From UBA1309 sp047605645 (GTDB taxonomy: Bacteria; Bacteroidota; Bacteroidia; Bacteroidales; Dysgonomonadaceae), in assembly GCA_047605645.1 (NCBI GenBank), contig JASGFJ010000011.1:49085-113084 (forward strand): a stretch of DNA of 64,000 nucleotides. The letters are read 5' to 3'. Positions 26,885-37,123 of the stretch are shown here, one piece after another; the first letter of the stretch is position 1; every line of letters begins with the position of its first letter. The position numbers were made by a program, and so were the translations under genes. The notes beneath the pieces were generated by a model. It saw only the letters and a program-made list of their open reading frames with translations. It did no database searches and had not been told where the DNA came from.

Positions 26885-29800
26885 ATGAGATTTAAATTCA
26901 TAATTTTTGCATGTCTGTTTTTTGCAAATACAGTAGCCAATAATATAAAATTTTACAATATTGATAAAATATACGGCGTTACGATGCGTACAACCTTATC
27001 AATATGCAAAGACTCGGATGGTTTTGTTTGGGTATCATCTCCGACAGGGATCATGCGCCTCACCAATGACGATTGCCGAATCTATCAACTTCCCTATAAA
27101 AAAGTCAACAGTATTATTGTTAAATTACTGTATCAGAGTTCGGAACTGCTCGCCTATACCAATGACGGACAGATATTCAAATACAATGGTGTTCTTGATC
27201 GCTTTGACCCGTTGCTAAGCTTAAAAACGCCCGGAACAGTCATTAATGGATTGATTGTCGATAAAAAACATCAGACTTATTGGCTTGCCACCCTTTTTGG
27301 TTTATACAAGTGCCGGGGAAAAAATCAGATTCTGGTAAGTAACTCAGCACAAGTTTCGCAAATTGTTTGGTATAAAGAAAACCAGTTTTTATTCTCCAAT
27401 CCTTCGGGAGTCTATATTTTCGACACAAACACGAAAAAGACAAACCTGTTGTGCAAGTTTCCATCAGGCGCACATTTTCGAGTATCGAAATTATTTCTGG
27501 ACAGAAAAAAACAAATGTTATGGATTGGAACGATGTCGGATGGCCTGTTTACATTTCATTTCAAGACCTCAACTTTTTCTAAATCCCCGATTTCCGACTT
27601 TCCCAGACAACCGGTTTTGGCAATAGAGCCGAATGATGACGGAAGCATGCTGATAGGTATTGATGGACAAGGACTCTGGAAACTGAACGACTCCGCGAGT
27701 CAGGTATTGGCAATCTATAAAGAGAACGAAGACGATCCGTATTCATTGCCCAGTAACGGTGTTTATGACATTTTGTATGACAGGGAATCGAAAAAAGTTT
27801 GGGTATGTACTTATTCCGGAGGCTGTTCCTTTTTCGAACAAATCCCATCAGTCATAAACCAGCTGACTCACCAGATAAATAATCCGAATTCTCTTCGAAA
27901 CAATCACATTAATGCGGTGATTGAAGATAGGCACAAGAACCTTTGGTTTGCCACAGATAATGGAATAAGCTTCTGGAATACAAAGTCGAATCAATGGAAA
28001 GCACTTTATTATAATAATCAAGAACAAGCACAAGTATTCCTTTCTCTTTGTGAAGATGAAAAAGGTCGGATTTGGGCAGGGACATATTCATCCGGAATTT
28101 ATTTGCTCGATGCACAAACAGGAAAAGAACTGGCTCGCTATAATTCAAAATCCGAACCGAAATTTGCAAATGATTTTGTGTTTGATATTTATAAAGATAA
28201 GCAGAACAACTTATGGATCGGAGGCAATAACAGTGAAATAATCTGTTATAAATCATCAACAAATGAGTTCAAAACCTATCCGTTCAATGCAACAGCTGCA
28301 TTTGCACAAGTTTCAGACAATAAAATTGCAATCGCGAGCATTCCGGGATTGACAATTCTAGATACAAACTCCGGCAAGCTTAATCCCCAGTTGAATAATT
28401 ATGTGGGACAAGATATTTTGTATGATAAAGGCATCCTTTGGCTTTGTACCAGTGGCTCTGGACTTATTAAATACAATCTTCAAAACAAATCGATAGAGGA
28501 ATACACAGTACAATCTTCCGGACTCACCTCCAATTATGTAAACAGCATTATGCTTGTCGACGGATACTTATGGCTTGGAACAGAGAAAGGATTATGCCGT
28601 TTTAATCCGGCAGATAAAACAGCAGTCGGCTATTCGTCGTTCATTCCTCTTTCATCTGTAGCCTTCAATCGCAATGCTCATTGCAGGTTAAGCGACGGAA
28701 AAATGGTCTGGGGAACCAATCAGGGAGCCATTTTATTCAACCCCGCCGATTTGTTGCAACCATCTCTATCCAAAGGACAAATCTTCTTACAGAATATTTT
28801 TATCTCAGGTCGTTCGATAAGAGATGATAATACGCTGAATATCAACCAACCACTAAACCGGCTCTCAAGCATTTCATTCTCTTATAAGCAGAACAACCTC
28901 ACATTCGAATTATTGCCATTAAAAGTAATTGGAGAAAGTCCTAAATTTTCATGGAAAATGGAAGGCTTCGACCAGGAATGGAGCCACCCCATGAATGATC
29001 GTCTTTTGAAATATACGAATATACCTTCGGGAGATTATATATTGAAAATAAGAATGTATAATAATTCTTTGACGAAAATCATCTCCGAAAGAGAGTTATT
29101 GGTTGTCGTAAAACCTCCATTCTGGGCAACCTGGTGGTTTCGTCTGCTCTGCTTCTTTACGGTTGCTTATCTGTTTTATGTAGGTTTTCGCTTTTACATC
29201 AATCGTCTCAAACAACGGCATGCAGAAGATAAAATCCGCTTCTTCACCAACACTGCACATGAAATCAGAACTTCTCTGACGCTTATAAAAGCTCCGATTG
29301 ATGAGCTTGACAAGAGCCCGACCAATTCTGAATCGGACAAATATCATTTAAGACTGGCTAAGGAGCAAGCTCAACGCCTGTTGTTAACGACTACCCAATT
29401 GCTCGATTTTCAGAAATTCGACGTAGGCAGAGGACAAATGGTACTTTCCAAGACAGATATCGTCCAGCTTATTGCCAGCCACATTTCTATACATAGCTTG
29501 TCCGCTAAAAGTAAAAATATAGAGCTTTCATTTCAATATTCCCCGCCAAACTATTTATCCGCTGTAGACGAGACAATTCTAGGTAAGGTGATTGACAATC
29601 TCATCTCGAATGCCATCAAATATTCTCATTCCAATAGTACAGTAGAAGTCATTTTTAGCGGAAATGACAAACTATGGACATTACAAGTTAAAGACCAGGG
29701 AATCGGAATAAGCAGTCATGCAAAGAAAAAACTTTTCCACGAATTTTACCGAGGTGAAAATGCCGTCAATTCAAAGATTGTAGGTTCGGGAATCGGGCTT

Positions 29801-30760
29801 ATTTTAGCTAAAAACTATATCCATTTACATGGTGGAACAATCGATTTTACAAGTCAGGAAAATCAAGGGACAACCTTTAAAATAACTGTACCATTCAAAG
29901 ATATAATACAAACAAATGAATTGGGAAGCAGTCGTAATAAGGAAAATTCAGAGGTTTCGGCTGAAGAAATTCTACTTATAACAAAAGAAAATCAGGAGGA
30001 AGATGACAGTCTTAAAGAACTAAATATCATGATAGTCGAGGACAATGATGATCTTCGGAACTTTATGACTCATTCGTTAAGTAACGAATTTAATATCTGG
30101 ATTGCGAAAGACGGTTTAGAAGCCTGGAACATACTGCAGAAGAAAGTTCCTGATCTGATTATTTCCGATGTAATGATGCCTGAGATTGATGGATTTGAAC
30201 TTTGCCGTCGCATCAAGTCCGCATACGAATTATCTCACATTCCGATCATACTGCTCACCGCTCTTTCTGACAAATCACAACAGTTACATGGGCTTGGATT
30301 AGGTGCAGATGATTATCTCGTAAAACCATTTGACATGTCACTTCTGGCACAACGAATCAAATCAATTATTCAAAATAGGAAAGTTATTCGTGAAAAAGCG
30401 CTCAAACTAATCGCAGAAGATGATTCGGGGCAGATTTTCACGAATAAATTGAATAACGACTTTGTGAAAAAAGCAGTTGAAATAATTCGCGCCAATATGG
30501 ATAATTCTGATTTTGCAAAAGAAGATTTTGCGTCTGCCATGAATGTAAGTTCGTCATTACTATACAAAAAAATCAAATCGCTGACAGACCAATCGCCTGT
30601 CGATTTCATTCGCAGTATACGTTTGAACTATGCATTGGAATTGCTGCAATCCCGCAAATACACCGTTACCGAAGTGAGTGAAATGGCCGGATTCTCAACC
30701 GTAAAATACTTTAGTTCCACTTTTAAGAAGTATTATGGAAAGACACCATCTGAAATTTAA
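26885..30760 (+). CDS. Hybrid two-component system sensor/regulator (HTCS) of the xylan locus
   Basis: A 1291-residue one-protein signalling system from the ATG at 26885, which gives a proper signal sequence. A periplasmic sensor of Reg_prop beta-propeller repeats (about 20-660; e.g. LWIGGNNSEI, LWFATDNGIS, LWLGTEKGLC) leads into a Y_Y_Y domain (about 665-740). One membrane segment (about 748-772) precedes a HisKA domain with His792 in NTAHEIRTSLTLIK and a HATPase domain with GSGIGLILAK. A receiver domain has phospho-acceptor Asp1095 in IISDVMMPEIDG. A C-terminal AraC-type DNA-binding domain contains AGFSTVKYFSSTFKKYYGKTP. HTCS proteins bind a specific oligosaccharide and switch on their neighbouring locus; here that should be a xylan fragment. 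The H-box has Ser where many kinases have Pro (HEIRTSL), a common HTCS variant. Confidence 0.93.
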   Translation: MRFKFIIFACLFFANTVANNIKFYNIDKIYGVTMRTTLSICKDSDGFVWVSSPTGIMRLTNDDCRIYQLPYKKVNSIIVKLLYQSSELLAYTNDGQIFKYNGVLDRFDPLLSLKTPGTVINGLIVDKKHQTYWLATLFGLYKCRGKNQILVSNSAQVSQIVWYKENQFLFSNPSGVYIFDTNTKKTNLLCKFPSGAHFRVSKLFLDRKKQMLWIGTMSDGLFTFHFKTSTFSKSPISDFPRQPVLAIEPNDDGSMLIGIDGQGLWKLNDSASQVLAIYKENEDDPYSLPSNGVYDILYDRESKKVWVCTYSGGCSFFEQIPSVINQLTHQINNPNSLRNNHINAVIEDRHKNLWFATDNGISFWNTKSNQWKALYYNNQEQAQVFLSLCEDEKGRIWAGTYSSGIYLLDAQTGKELARYNSKSEPKFANDFVFDIYKDKQNNLWIGGNNSEIICYKSSTNEFKTYPFNATAAFAQVSDNKIAIASIPGLTILDTNSGKLNPQLNNYVGQDILYDKGILWLCTSGSGLIKYNLQNKSIEEYTVQSSGLTSNYVNSIMLVDGYLWLGTEKGLCRFNPADKTAVGYSSFIPLSSVAFNRNAHCRLSDGKMVWGTNQGAILFNPADLLQPSLSKGQIFLQNIFISGRSIRDDNTLNINQPLNRLSSISFSYKQNNLTFELLPLKVIGESPKFSWKMEGFDQEWSHPMNDRLLKYTNIPSGDYILKIRMYNNSLTKIISERELLVVVKPPFWATWWFRLLCFFTVAYLFYVGFRFYINRLKQRHAEDKIRFFTNTAHEIRTSLTLIKAPIDELDKSPTNSESDKYHLRLAKEQAQRLLLTTTQLLDFQKFDVGRGQMVLSKTDIVQLIASHISIHSLSAKSKNIELSFQYSPPNYLSAVDETILGKVIDNLISNAIKYSHSNSTVEVIFSGNDKLWTLQVKDQGIGISSHAKKKLFHEFYRGENAVNSKIVGSGIGLILAKNYIHLHGGTIDFTSQENQGTTFKITVPFKDIIQTNELGSSRNKENSEVSAEEILLITKENQEEDDSLKELNIMIVEDNDDLRNFMTHSLSNEFNIWIAKDGLEAWNILQKKVPDLIISDVMMPEIDGFELCRRIKSAYELSHIPIILLTALSDKSQQLHGLGLGADDYLVKPFDMSLLAQRIKSIIQNRKVIREKALKLIAEDDSGQIFTNKLNNDFVKKAVEIIRANMDNSDFAKEDFASAMNVSSSLLYKKIKSLTDQSPVDFIRSIRLNYALELLQSRKYTVTEVSEMAGFSTVKYFSSTFKKYYGKTPSEI

Positions 30761-30809
30761 TGCATTTGAATAAAAATCGATAAAGCTCACAGGTGAATAA
30801 ACAAATGAA

Positions 30810-30878
30810 CAGGTCGGTTGGGTTAAAAACATTACAATAGTAATGCAGCTGTGTTCTAAAAGAGAACAAGCCGACTTG
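30810..30878 (+). ncRNA. Candidate structured RNA element downstream of the HTCS gene
   Basis: An outer stem of about 10 bp (30810-30819 with 30868-30878) encloses two small hairpins. One has stem CATTAC/GTAATG with a 4-base loop (30830-30845); the other has TGTTCT/AGAACA with a 5-base loop (30852-30868). The result is a compact three-way junction about 50 bases after the HTCS stop codon. No U-run follows, so it is not a simple terminator. It could be a 3'-end processing or regulatory structure. The fold was drawn by eye, with no comparative support. Confidence 0.3.
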
Positions 30879-31971
30879 CCTGGTTTCATTTTAAGGAAAT
30901 CAAAAAGGTAAATAATTTCTGAATATCTAACCATAAAGCTATTCGGAAAAAGAGGTATGAATTTATCAAAGGCATTAACCTGTCCAAGTCTCCTAAACGA
31001 CAGTTGAATGAAAAGAACAGAAATTCAAATCAGCCCATTTTTTATGTGATAAATCAAATTAGGAAAATCAAAACTGATAGTAAAAACGAGAAGTAGCTTA
31101 TTGTAATTTTCACAAATTGACTTTTTAACTATTTAAAGCAAATACAATGTTAATTTATTTATTTACGAATCATTTCTCCTATGTGTAAATTGAAACAATT
31201 ACAGGTAATAGAATTAGATTTTACAGCTTGAAAGAGATCAAAAAGCCTATTTTGGTTTTTGTGATGATAACAATATCTATTCTCTTTCCACCAAGTCTCG
31301 CATGGTTGAATATTTGTATTCAAAACGAAAATCAAAAGCAATATTATTTACGACGACAAGGAATTCGCATCTATATAATAAACTAATAAACAATTAATTA
31401 TATAGGTACAAGACAGAGAAAATCAAGATATGCAGCTAGAGATTATTCATGTTAGAACTCTATTTTCCGGAAATAATATTTATACCTCATTATTATTATA
31501 ATAAATATTTTAGTCCAAAATTATCTAAGAAAAGAAGTGAAATATCTAAAATTGGAACAGAAGATTTCTTTAACAGGGTAACTTTACCTCTATAATAAGT
31601 AATGTGAAAAAAAATCAAATATTACTGAAACGATCCATTCACATTAATTGGATATATACCTATTTTAGATTGGTATTTTATCACGAAATAATACAATATA
31701 AACCTATCGATTTAATGTCTGAAAGAAGAGCTTATTGTGTTTTTACACCTTAAAAGAACCTAATACTAGTAAAAAAAGAAACCTTAAAAAAGTCATTAGA
31801 AAAGAGAAAACTCAGCCCTTATTTATAATAGAAAGTTAACCCCAAAAAAAACAAAATGTTATGAAGAAGAAAAATGAAAGTTAGATTATTACCACCTCTA
31901 CTCCAGATCTTATGTATTCAAAATTAACCTTTTTAGCAAGTTGAATTACAAACAGATGAAAAATAAGTTAA
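30879..31971. other. Long AT-rich leader/intergenic region before the SusC operon
   Basis: About 1.1 kb with no credible gene. The reverse-strand reading at 31159-31341 lacks family resemblance. I found no full TAnnTTTG match; TAACTTTA near 31580 differs from it at the last base. In similar loci the HTCS binds in this interval to activate the susC-led operon, so the operator and promoter are probably here, but I cannot place them. Confidence 0.5.
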
Positions 31972-34900
31972 ATGTCTAATGGAATAAAAATGAAAAAATA
32001 TCACAGAAAATCATGTAGAAATTTTTCCTCAATCTTTTGTATTGAAAGGAAGTTGCTGCTTGCGTTGTTGGCCATGTTGGTAATTTCGTGTGCATCCGAT
32101 TTATTCGCACAAAATAAAGTGACAGTTTCAGGGATAGTTGTCGATTCGCACAAGGAACCAATTATCGGAGCCTCGATTATTTCCAAATCAGATCCTAAAA
32201 TTGGAGCCACGACCGATGTTGATGGTAAATTCACATTACAATTACCTTCAGCAAATGCCATTTTAGTATTCTCTTATATTGGAATGAACAAAAAAGAAGT
32301 CCAGCTAAAAGGGCAGCGGACTCTGACTGTACAGATGGAGGATAATAACAAAGTGCTTGAGGAAGTCGTAATCGTTGGTTACGGTCAGCAGAAAAAAGCA
32401 AGTGTGGTAGGAGCTATCACGCAAACAACCGGTAAAGTACTCGAAAGAGCCGGAGGTGTATCTGATATCGGTGCAGCTCTTACAGGGAATCTTCCGGGAG
32501 TTGTGACCATGGCAAGTTCCGGTATGCCTGGTGAGGAGCAGCCACAAATTGTAATCCGTAGCAGTAGTTCTTGGAACAATAGCGATCCACTTATACTAGT
32601 AGATGGCATAGAGCGTCCGATGAGCAGTGTGGATATTAGTTCTGTAGAATCTATTTCTGTATTGAAGGATGCTTCTGCAACAGCGATATTTGGGGTTAAA
32701 GGAGCTAATGGAGTTATATTAATTACCACGAAAAGAGGTCACGAAGGCTCTGCAAAAATAGACGTGACTGTAAATACAACAATGAAAATGCCATCTCGTC
32801 TACCCAATAAATTGGATTCCTACGATGCTTTGATGGCACGCAATGTAGCCATTGAAAATGAATTGGATATTAATCCGGATTCTTGGTCATATATTACACC
32901 GCAGGATATAATAAATAAATATCGCTATCCGGCTAATCTAGAAGAAGCAGAACGTTACCCGAATGTCGATTGGCAAAAAGCGCTCTTCAAAGATTATACT
33001 ACTTCTTATAATGCAAATGTAAATATTAGTGGCGGAACCAATTTTGTCAAATATTTTGCATCTGCAGATTTTGTTCATGAAGGAGACCTTTTCAGGCTTT
33101 ATGACAATGGGCGTAAATATAAATCAGGTTATGGTTATAATAGATTGAACGTGCGTAGCAATTTAGATTTTCAGTTAACCAAGTCTACTGTATTTAAAGT
33201 GAATCTTGCAGGTTCCAACGGAGCACAAAAAAGTCCATGGGGACAAACTACTAGCTCAGATTGGAGTGTCGCTCAGCAATGGGCTGGAGCATATAATATT
33301 GCACCGGATGTATTTTTACCACAATATTCGGATGGGACATGGGGATATTACCCTCTTACAGCCAATGTGAGTAACTCTGCAGCCATTCTTGCTCTTGCCG
33401 GAGTTCAAAGGACAACCACGACGCGAATTAATACCGACTTCGCATTAGAGCAAAGTCTGGGATTTATCACCAAAGGATTAAACTTTAGAGGTTCTATTTC
33501 TTGGGATAATGTCTTTGTTGAATACGAAAGAGGGATTAACGACCTCTACAACAATGCCCAATACAAATGGATTAATCCGGATACAGGTATTGTAACTTAC
33601 AAACAAGATTATGATACGAATAATCTATTCGATTTCATGCAAAGTGTACTGTGGACAACCTCTGGAGGGACTGTTCTGAACACATCTACTCAACGTAATC
33701 TGAACTATCAAGTACAATTGAATTGGTCTCGGGATTTTAAAAAACATGGACTCAGCGCAATGGGGTTATTCAGCAGAGATCAAAAAGCAACAGGGAGTGT
33801 TATTCCGAGTTATCGTGAAGACTGGGCTTTTCGTACCACTTACAATTATGCAGGAAAATATTTTGCTGAATACAATGCAGCCTACAATGGTTCGGAAAAG
33901 TTCAGTAAAGCCCATCGTTTTGCCTTTTTCAACTCCGGCGCTCTTGGCTGGATGGTTACCGAAGAAAAATTCATGAAACAATTCAAATTTTTGGACATGT
34001 TGAAACTTAGAGGCTCTTATGGAGAAATTGGAGACGACAATATATCAACACGCTGGTTATATTTAACCCAATGGGCATACGGCGGAAATTCATCTTTGGA
34101 TACAAGCCATGGAACAAGCCCTTACACATGGTATAGAGAAGCCTCTGTTGGGAACCCGGATGTGCATTGGGAAACTGTTAGAAAACTTAATATTGGAGCA
34201 GATTACTCTCTATTTAACGGTTTACTTGCAGGTAGTGTAGAGGTTTTTCATGATAAACGCTTCAATATTCTTGTTGGAGGTTCAAGCCGTTCTGTTCCAT
34301 CTTATTTTGGTACCACAGCCGCTACTGCGAATTTAGGAAAAGTACGAACCAAAGGATATGAACTAGAATTGCGTTTGAATAAGGTGATTGGTAATGGATT
34401 TAGATTATGGGGAAATTTCAACATGACACATGCTGAAAGTAAAATTCTGGAAAAAGATGATCCTGCATTAAAAGCCGCATATCAAAAACAAGCAGGATAT
34501 AGTATCGGTCAAAATTCGTCATTTATTGATGTTGGATTCATTAATAATTATGACCAATTGTATGGTAGTACTTCCCATGATAGCAATGATGCAGGTAGGT
34601 TGCCTGGTGATTATAATATCGTTGATTTTAATGGTGACGGCGTCATTGACAGCAATGACTCTGCTCCCTATGGATACTCCAGTATCCCTCAAAACACCTA
34701 TAATTCAACAATCGGTTTTGAATGGAAAGGGTTCAGCGGATTTGTTCAATTCTATGGTGTAAACAACGTGACACGTTCTGTATACCTAAGCAGCTTCGGT
34801 AGTAAATTGGACAATGTTTATGACATTGGTACATGGTGGTCAAAAAACAGTTCTTCAGCAGATGTAACCGTACCTCGTTGGGGCTCAAGTGTCAGCTACA

Positions 34901-35151
34901 ATGATGGAACACAATATATGTATGATGGCTCTTATGTTCGCCTAAAAAATGCGGAGATTGCTTATACATTTACAAAAGGATGGATTAAAAAATTCGGCCT
35001 TAGTAATTTGAAGTTTTATCTCAATGGAAATAACCTATGGATATGGACAAAAATGCCTGACGATCGTGAATCAAACTATGCAGCCTCCAGCTATACAGGA
35101 GCTTATCCGACCGTAAGACGTTTCAACTTAGGTATCAAATTCACATTATAA
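31972..35151 (+). CDS. xusA: SusC-like TonB-dependent xylo-oligosaccharide transporter, first of two (XusA type)
   Basis: A 1059-residue outer-membrane protein, or 1053 if the ATG at 31990 is used; both precede the signal peptide, which ends at LFAQ. A carboxypeptidase-regulatory-like domain (about 50-120, VSGIVVDSHKEPIIGASI) is followed by the SusC motif EEVVIVGYGQQKKASVVGA. The plug contains LVDGIERPM and DASATAIFGVKGANGVILITTKRG, then a 22-strand barrel ends with RRFNLGIKFTL. SusC proteins pair with SusD to import glycan fragments using TonB energy. It leads the operon xusA-xusB-xusC-xusD-xusE-GH10, an order known from Prevotella and Bacteroides xylan loci; the symbol rests on that order. 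Confidence 0.93.
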   Translation: MSNGIKMKKYHRKSCRNFSSIFCIERKLLLALLAMLVISCASDLFAQNKVTVSGIVVDSHKEPIIGASIISKSDPKIGATTDVDGKFTLQLPSANAILVFSYIGMNKKEVQLKGQRTLTVQMEDNNKVLEEVVIVGYGQQKKASVVGAITQTTGKVLERAGGVSDIGAALTGNLPGVVTMASSGMPGEEQPQIVIRSSSSWNNSDPLILVDGIERPMSSVDISSVESISVLKDASATAIFGVKGANGVILITTKRGHEGSAKIDVTVNTTMKMPSRLPNKLDSYDALMARNVAIENELDINPDSWSYITPQDIINKYRYPANLEEAERYPNVDWQKALFKDYTTSYNANVNISGGTNFVKYFASADFVHEGDLFRLYDNGRKYKSGYGYNRLNVRSNLDFQLTKSTVFKVNLAGSNGAQKSPWGQTTSSDWSVAQQWAGAYNIAPDVFLPQYSDGTWGYYPLTANVSNSAAILALAGVQRTTTTRINTDFALEQSLGFITKGLNFRGSISWDNVFVEYERGINDLYNNAQYKWINPDTGIVTYKQDYDTNNLFDFMQSVLWTTSGGTVLNTSTQRNLNYQVQLNWSRDFKKHGLSAMGLFSRDQKATGSVIPSYREDWAFRTTYNYAGKYFAEYNAAYNGSEKFSKAHRFAFFNSGALGWMVTEEKFMKQFKFLDMLKLRGSYGEIGDDNISTRWLYLTQWAYGGNSSLDTSHGTSPYTWYREASVGNPDVHWETVRKLNIGADYSLFNGLLAGSVEVFHDKRFNILVGGSSRSVPSYFGTTAATANLGKVRTKGYELELRLNKVIGNGFRLWGNFNMTHAESKILEKDDPALKAAYQKQAGYSIGQNSSFIDVGFINNYDQLYGSTSHDSNDAGRLPGDYNIVDFNGDGVIDSNDSAPYGYSSIPQNTYNSTIGFEWKGFSGFVQFYGVNNVTRSVYLSSFGSKLDNVYDIGTWWSKNSSSADVTVPRWGSSVSYNDGTQYMYDGSYVRLKNAEIAYTFTKGWIKKFGLSNLKFYLNGNNLWIWTKMPDDRESNYAASSYTGAYPTVRRFNLGIKFTL

Positions 35152-35162
35152 CAGAAGAAAAA

Positions 35163-37094
35163 ATGAGAAAAATATATCAAGCTTTGTTTGGAAGTAGTTT
35201 GCTGCTAATCGTGATATTTGGATTACCTGCTTGCTCCGATTATTTGGATAAAGAAGCAGATTCCACGGTATCGGAAGAAGAGGCTTTTAAAGATTTTACC
35301 AACTTCCAGGGTTTTGTAGAAGAAATGTATAACTGTATCCCTGACAAAGAAAAAAATTATTGGATCACGTCTTTCAACTGGGGAGAAGATGAAATAGCCA
35401 ACCCTCTGGGAGATTGGTTGATGTCACATCAGGTAGATCTAGGAAATTATTGGAGTTGGACAAGTAATTCCGGCATTTGGTTAAGCAAAACAAGTGCAGA
35501 TCCAACATCAACAAATAAGTTTTATCATGGAATATGGCAACATGCATGGTATTGTATCCGCAAAGCAAACCTTGGTTTAGCAAATCTAAGTCGGTTGACG
35601 GATGCAACAACTGAAGAGAAAAACATCATAGCCGGACAATTGTATTTTTTTAGAGCTTGGTGGCATTTTCAAATCATGGAGTACTGGGGAGGAATACCAT
35701 ATATTACCTCGGTCTTATCCTCAAGTGAAAAATTAACTCTGCCTCGATTGAGTTACCAGCAATGTGCTGATTCGGCAGCTCTAGACTTTAGAAGAGCTGC
35801 AGACCTATTGCCTATTGATTGGGACAATACTACTATCGGAAAAAATACTTCCGGACATAATCAGTTACGTGCAAATAAGATCATGGCCTTAGGTTATTTA
35901 GGAAAAAACTATTTATGGGCAGGTAGTCCTCTAATGAAAGATGGAGCACAATTAGGTGGAACAAAAACATATGATTATGATGCGGAATATTGTAAGAAAG
36001 CAGCCGAAGCCTTTGGTGAATTACTTGGATTAGTTGAAGCCGGTAGCACACAATATTCTTTGGCTCAGTTTGATTACTCAGACATCTATAATCACACAAA
36101 ATCCAGTTCTGCAACAACCTGTTATAGCGATATCTTCTATACAACTGGACAAAACTGGTTAATGCCAGGTACAACGGAAGCAATATTCCGAGGCCCTTCA
36201 ACTGATTACAATGGAAGTAACTGGGGATTCTCTAAGAGCTGGGGACCAAACGTGAATGGACTAGTTGATCAAGCCGAAATACATCAGCCGACTGCTAATT
36301 ATGTGAATTATTATGGCATGGCTAATGGATTACCCCTAGACGATCCAAACTCAGGTTTTGATCCCTCACAACCTTTCAAAGGAAGAGATCCTCGTTTCTA
36401 TCATGATATTGTCTTTGATGGATTCAAATATGTGAATGGGACAATGACTGATGCAATGGAATATTTACGTTACTGTAGCCTTTATACGGGGGGAGCAATG
36501 CGGTCTGTCACTGTCGGGAGCCGTACTGGGTACTTTACACAAAAGCTAGTGCCGCATACTTGTAACAAATACGATGGTACCTACAACTGGAGTGGTGCTC
36601 TTCACGTTTATTTGCCATACATGCGTCTCAGTGAAATATATTTGATGTATGCTGAAGCTTGTGCCGCATTTGGAGGAGCAACCGGTAAGTCTTCTAATTT
36701 TAATAAAACAGCAACAGATGCGATCAATACCCTTCGCGACCGTGTTGGAGCTGGTCATGTAGGGGCAAGTTATATAGCAGACTCTAAAAAATTCATGGAT
36801 GAAGTGAGAAGAGAACGTGCTGTAGAGTTGGCTTTTGAAGGTTATCGATTCACTGATTTACGCAGATGGCTACTCTTGACTGAATATCCTTATAATATAA
36901 AAACTTCTCAAGAATTCGACCGGGTTGAAAGCGATGATTTCTATAAAACGAATGATGCGCGAAATGCAAAAGTTTCCAATTTTAAGCAAGCAACGATCTT
37001 GACCCGTCAATTTGAAGTAAAACATTATTGGTTCCCATTCCCAACAGACGATGTTCTCATGTATGATGAGTTTAAACAAAATGAGGGATGGTAA
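35163..37094 (+). CDS. xusB: SusD/RagB-like surface glycan-binding lipoprotein (XusB type)
   Basis: A 643-residue SusD-family protein that starts 11 bases after the SusC gene. The lipobox LPAC places the lipidated Cys near residue 21 (PACSDYLDKE). TPR-type helices are apparent in the first half, e.g. AGQLYFFRAWWHFQIMEYWG near 155, a hallmark SusD helix. The C-terminal region carries RRERAVELAFEGYRFTDLRRW, the conserved RagB/SusD signature near 540. It caps the SusC barrel and delivers xylan fragments to it on the cell surface. It is longer than the classic starch SusD (about 550), as expected for xylan SusDs with extra loops. Confidence 0.92.
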   Translation: MRKIYQALFGSSLLLIVIFGLPACSDYLDKEADSTVSEEEAFKDFTNFQGFVEEMYNCIPDKEKNYWITSFNWGEDEIANPLGDWLMSHQVDLGNYWSWTSNSGIWLSKTSADPTSTNKFYHGIWQHAWYCIRKANLGLANLSRLTDATTEEKNIIAGQLYFFRAWWHFQIMEYWGGIPYITSVLSSSEKLTLPRLSYQQCADSAALDFRRAADLLPIDWDNTTIGKNTSGHNQLRANKIMALGYLGKNYLWAGSPLMKDGAQLGGTKTYDYDAEYCKKAAEAFGELLGLVEAGSTQYSLAQFDYSDIYNHTKSSSATTCYSDIFYTTGQNWLMPGTTEAIFRGPSTDYNGSNWGFSKSWGPNVNGLVDQAEIHQPTANYVNYYGMANGLPLDDPNSGFDPSQPFKGRDPRFYHDIVFDGFKYVNGTMTDAMEYLRYCSLYTGGAMRSVTVGSRTGYFTQKLVPHTCNKYDGTYNWSGALHVYLPYMRLSEIYLMYAEACAAFGGATGKSSNFNKTATDAINTLRDRVGAGHVGASYIADSKKFMDEVRRERAVELAFEGYRFTDLRRWLLLTEYPYNIKTSQEFDRVESDDFYKTNDARNAKVSNFKQATILTRQFEVKHYWFPFPTDDVLMYDEFKQNEGW

Positions 37095-37123
37095 TTTATT
37101 ATATAATTATAAATGAATAAACG

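Noticed and set aside
31159..31341. 60-residue open frame on the - strand in the SusC leader
   Set aside because: It is Cys-, His- and Asn-rich with no family likeness, and lies in AT-rich non-coding DNA.
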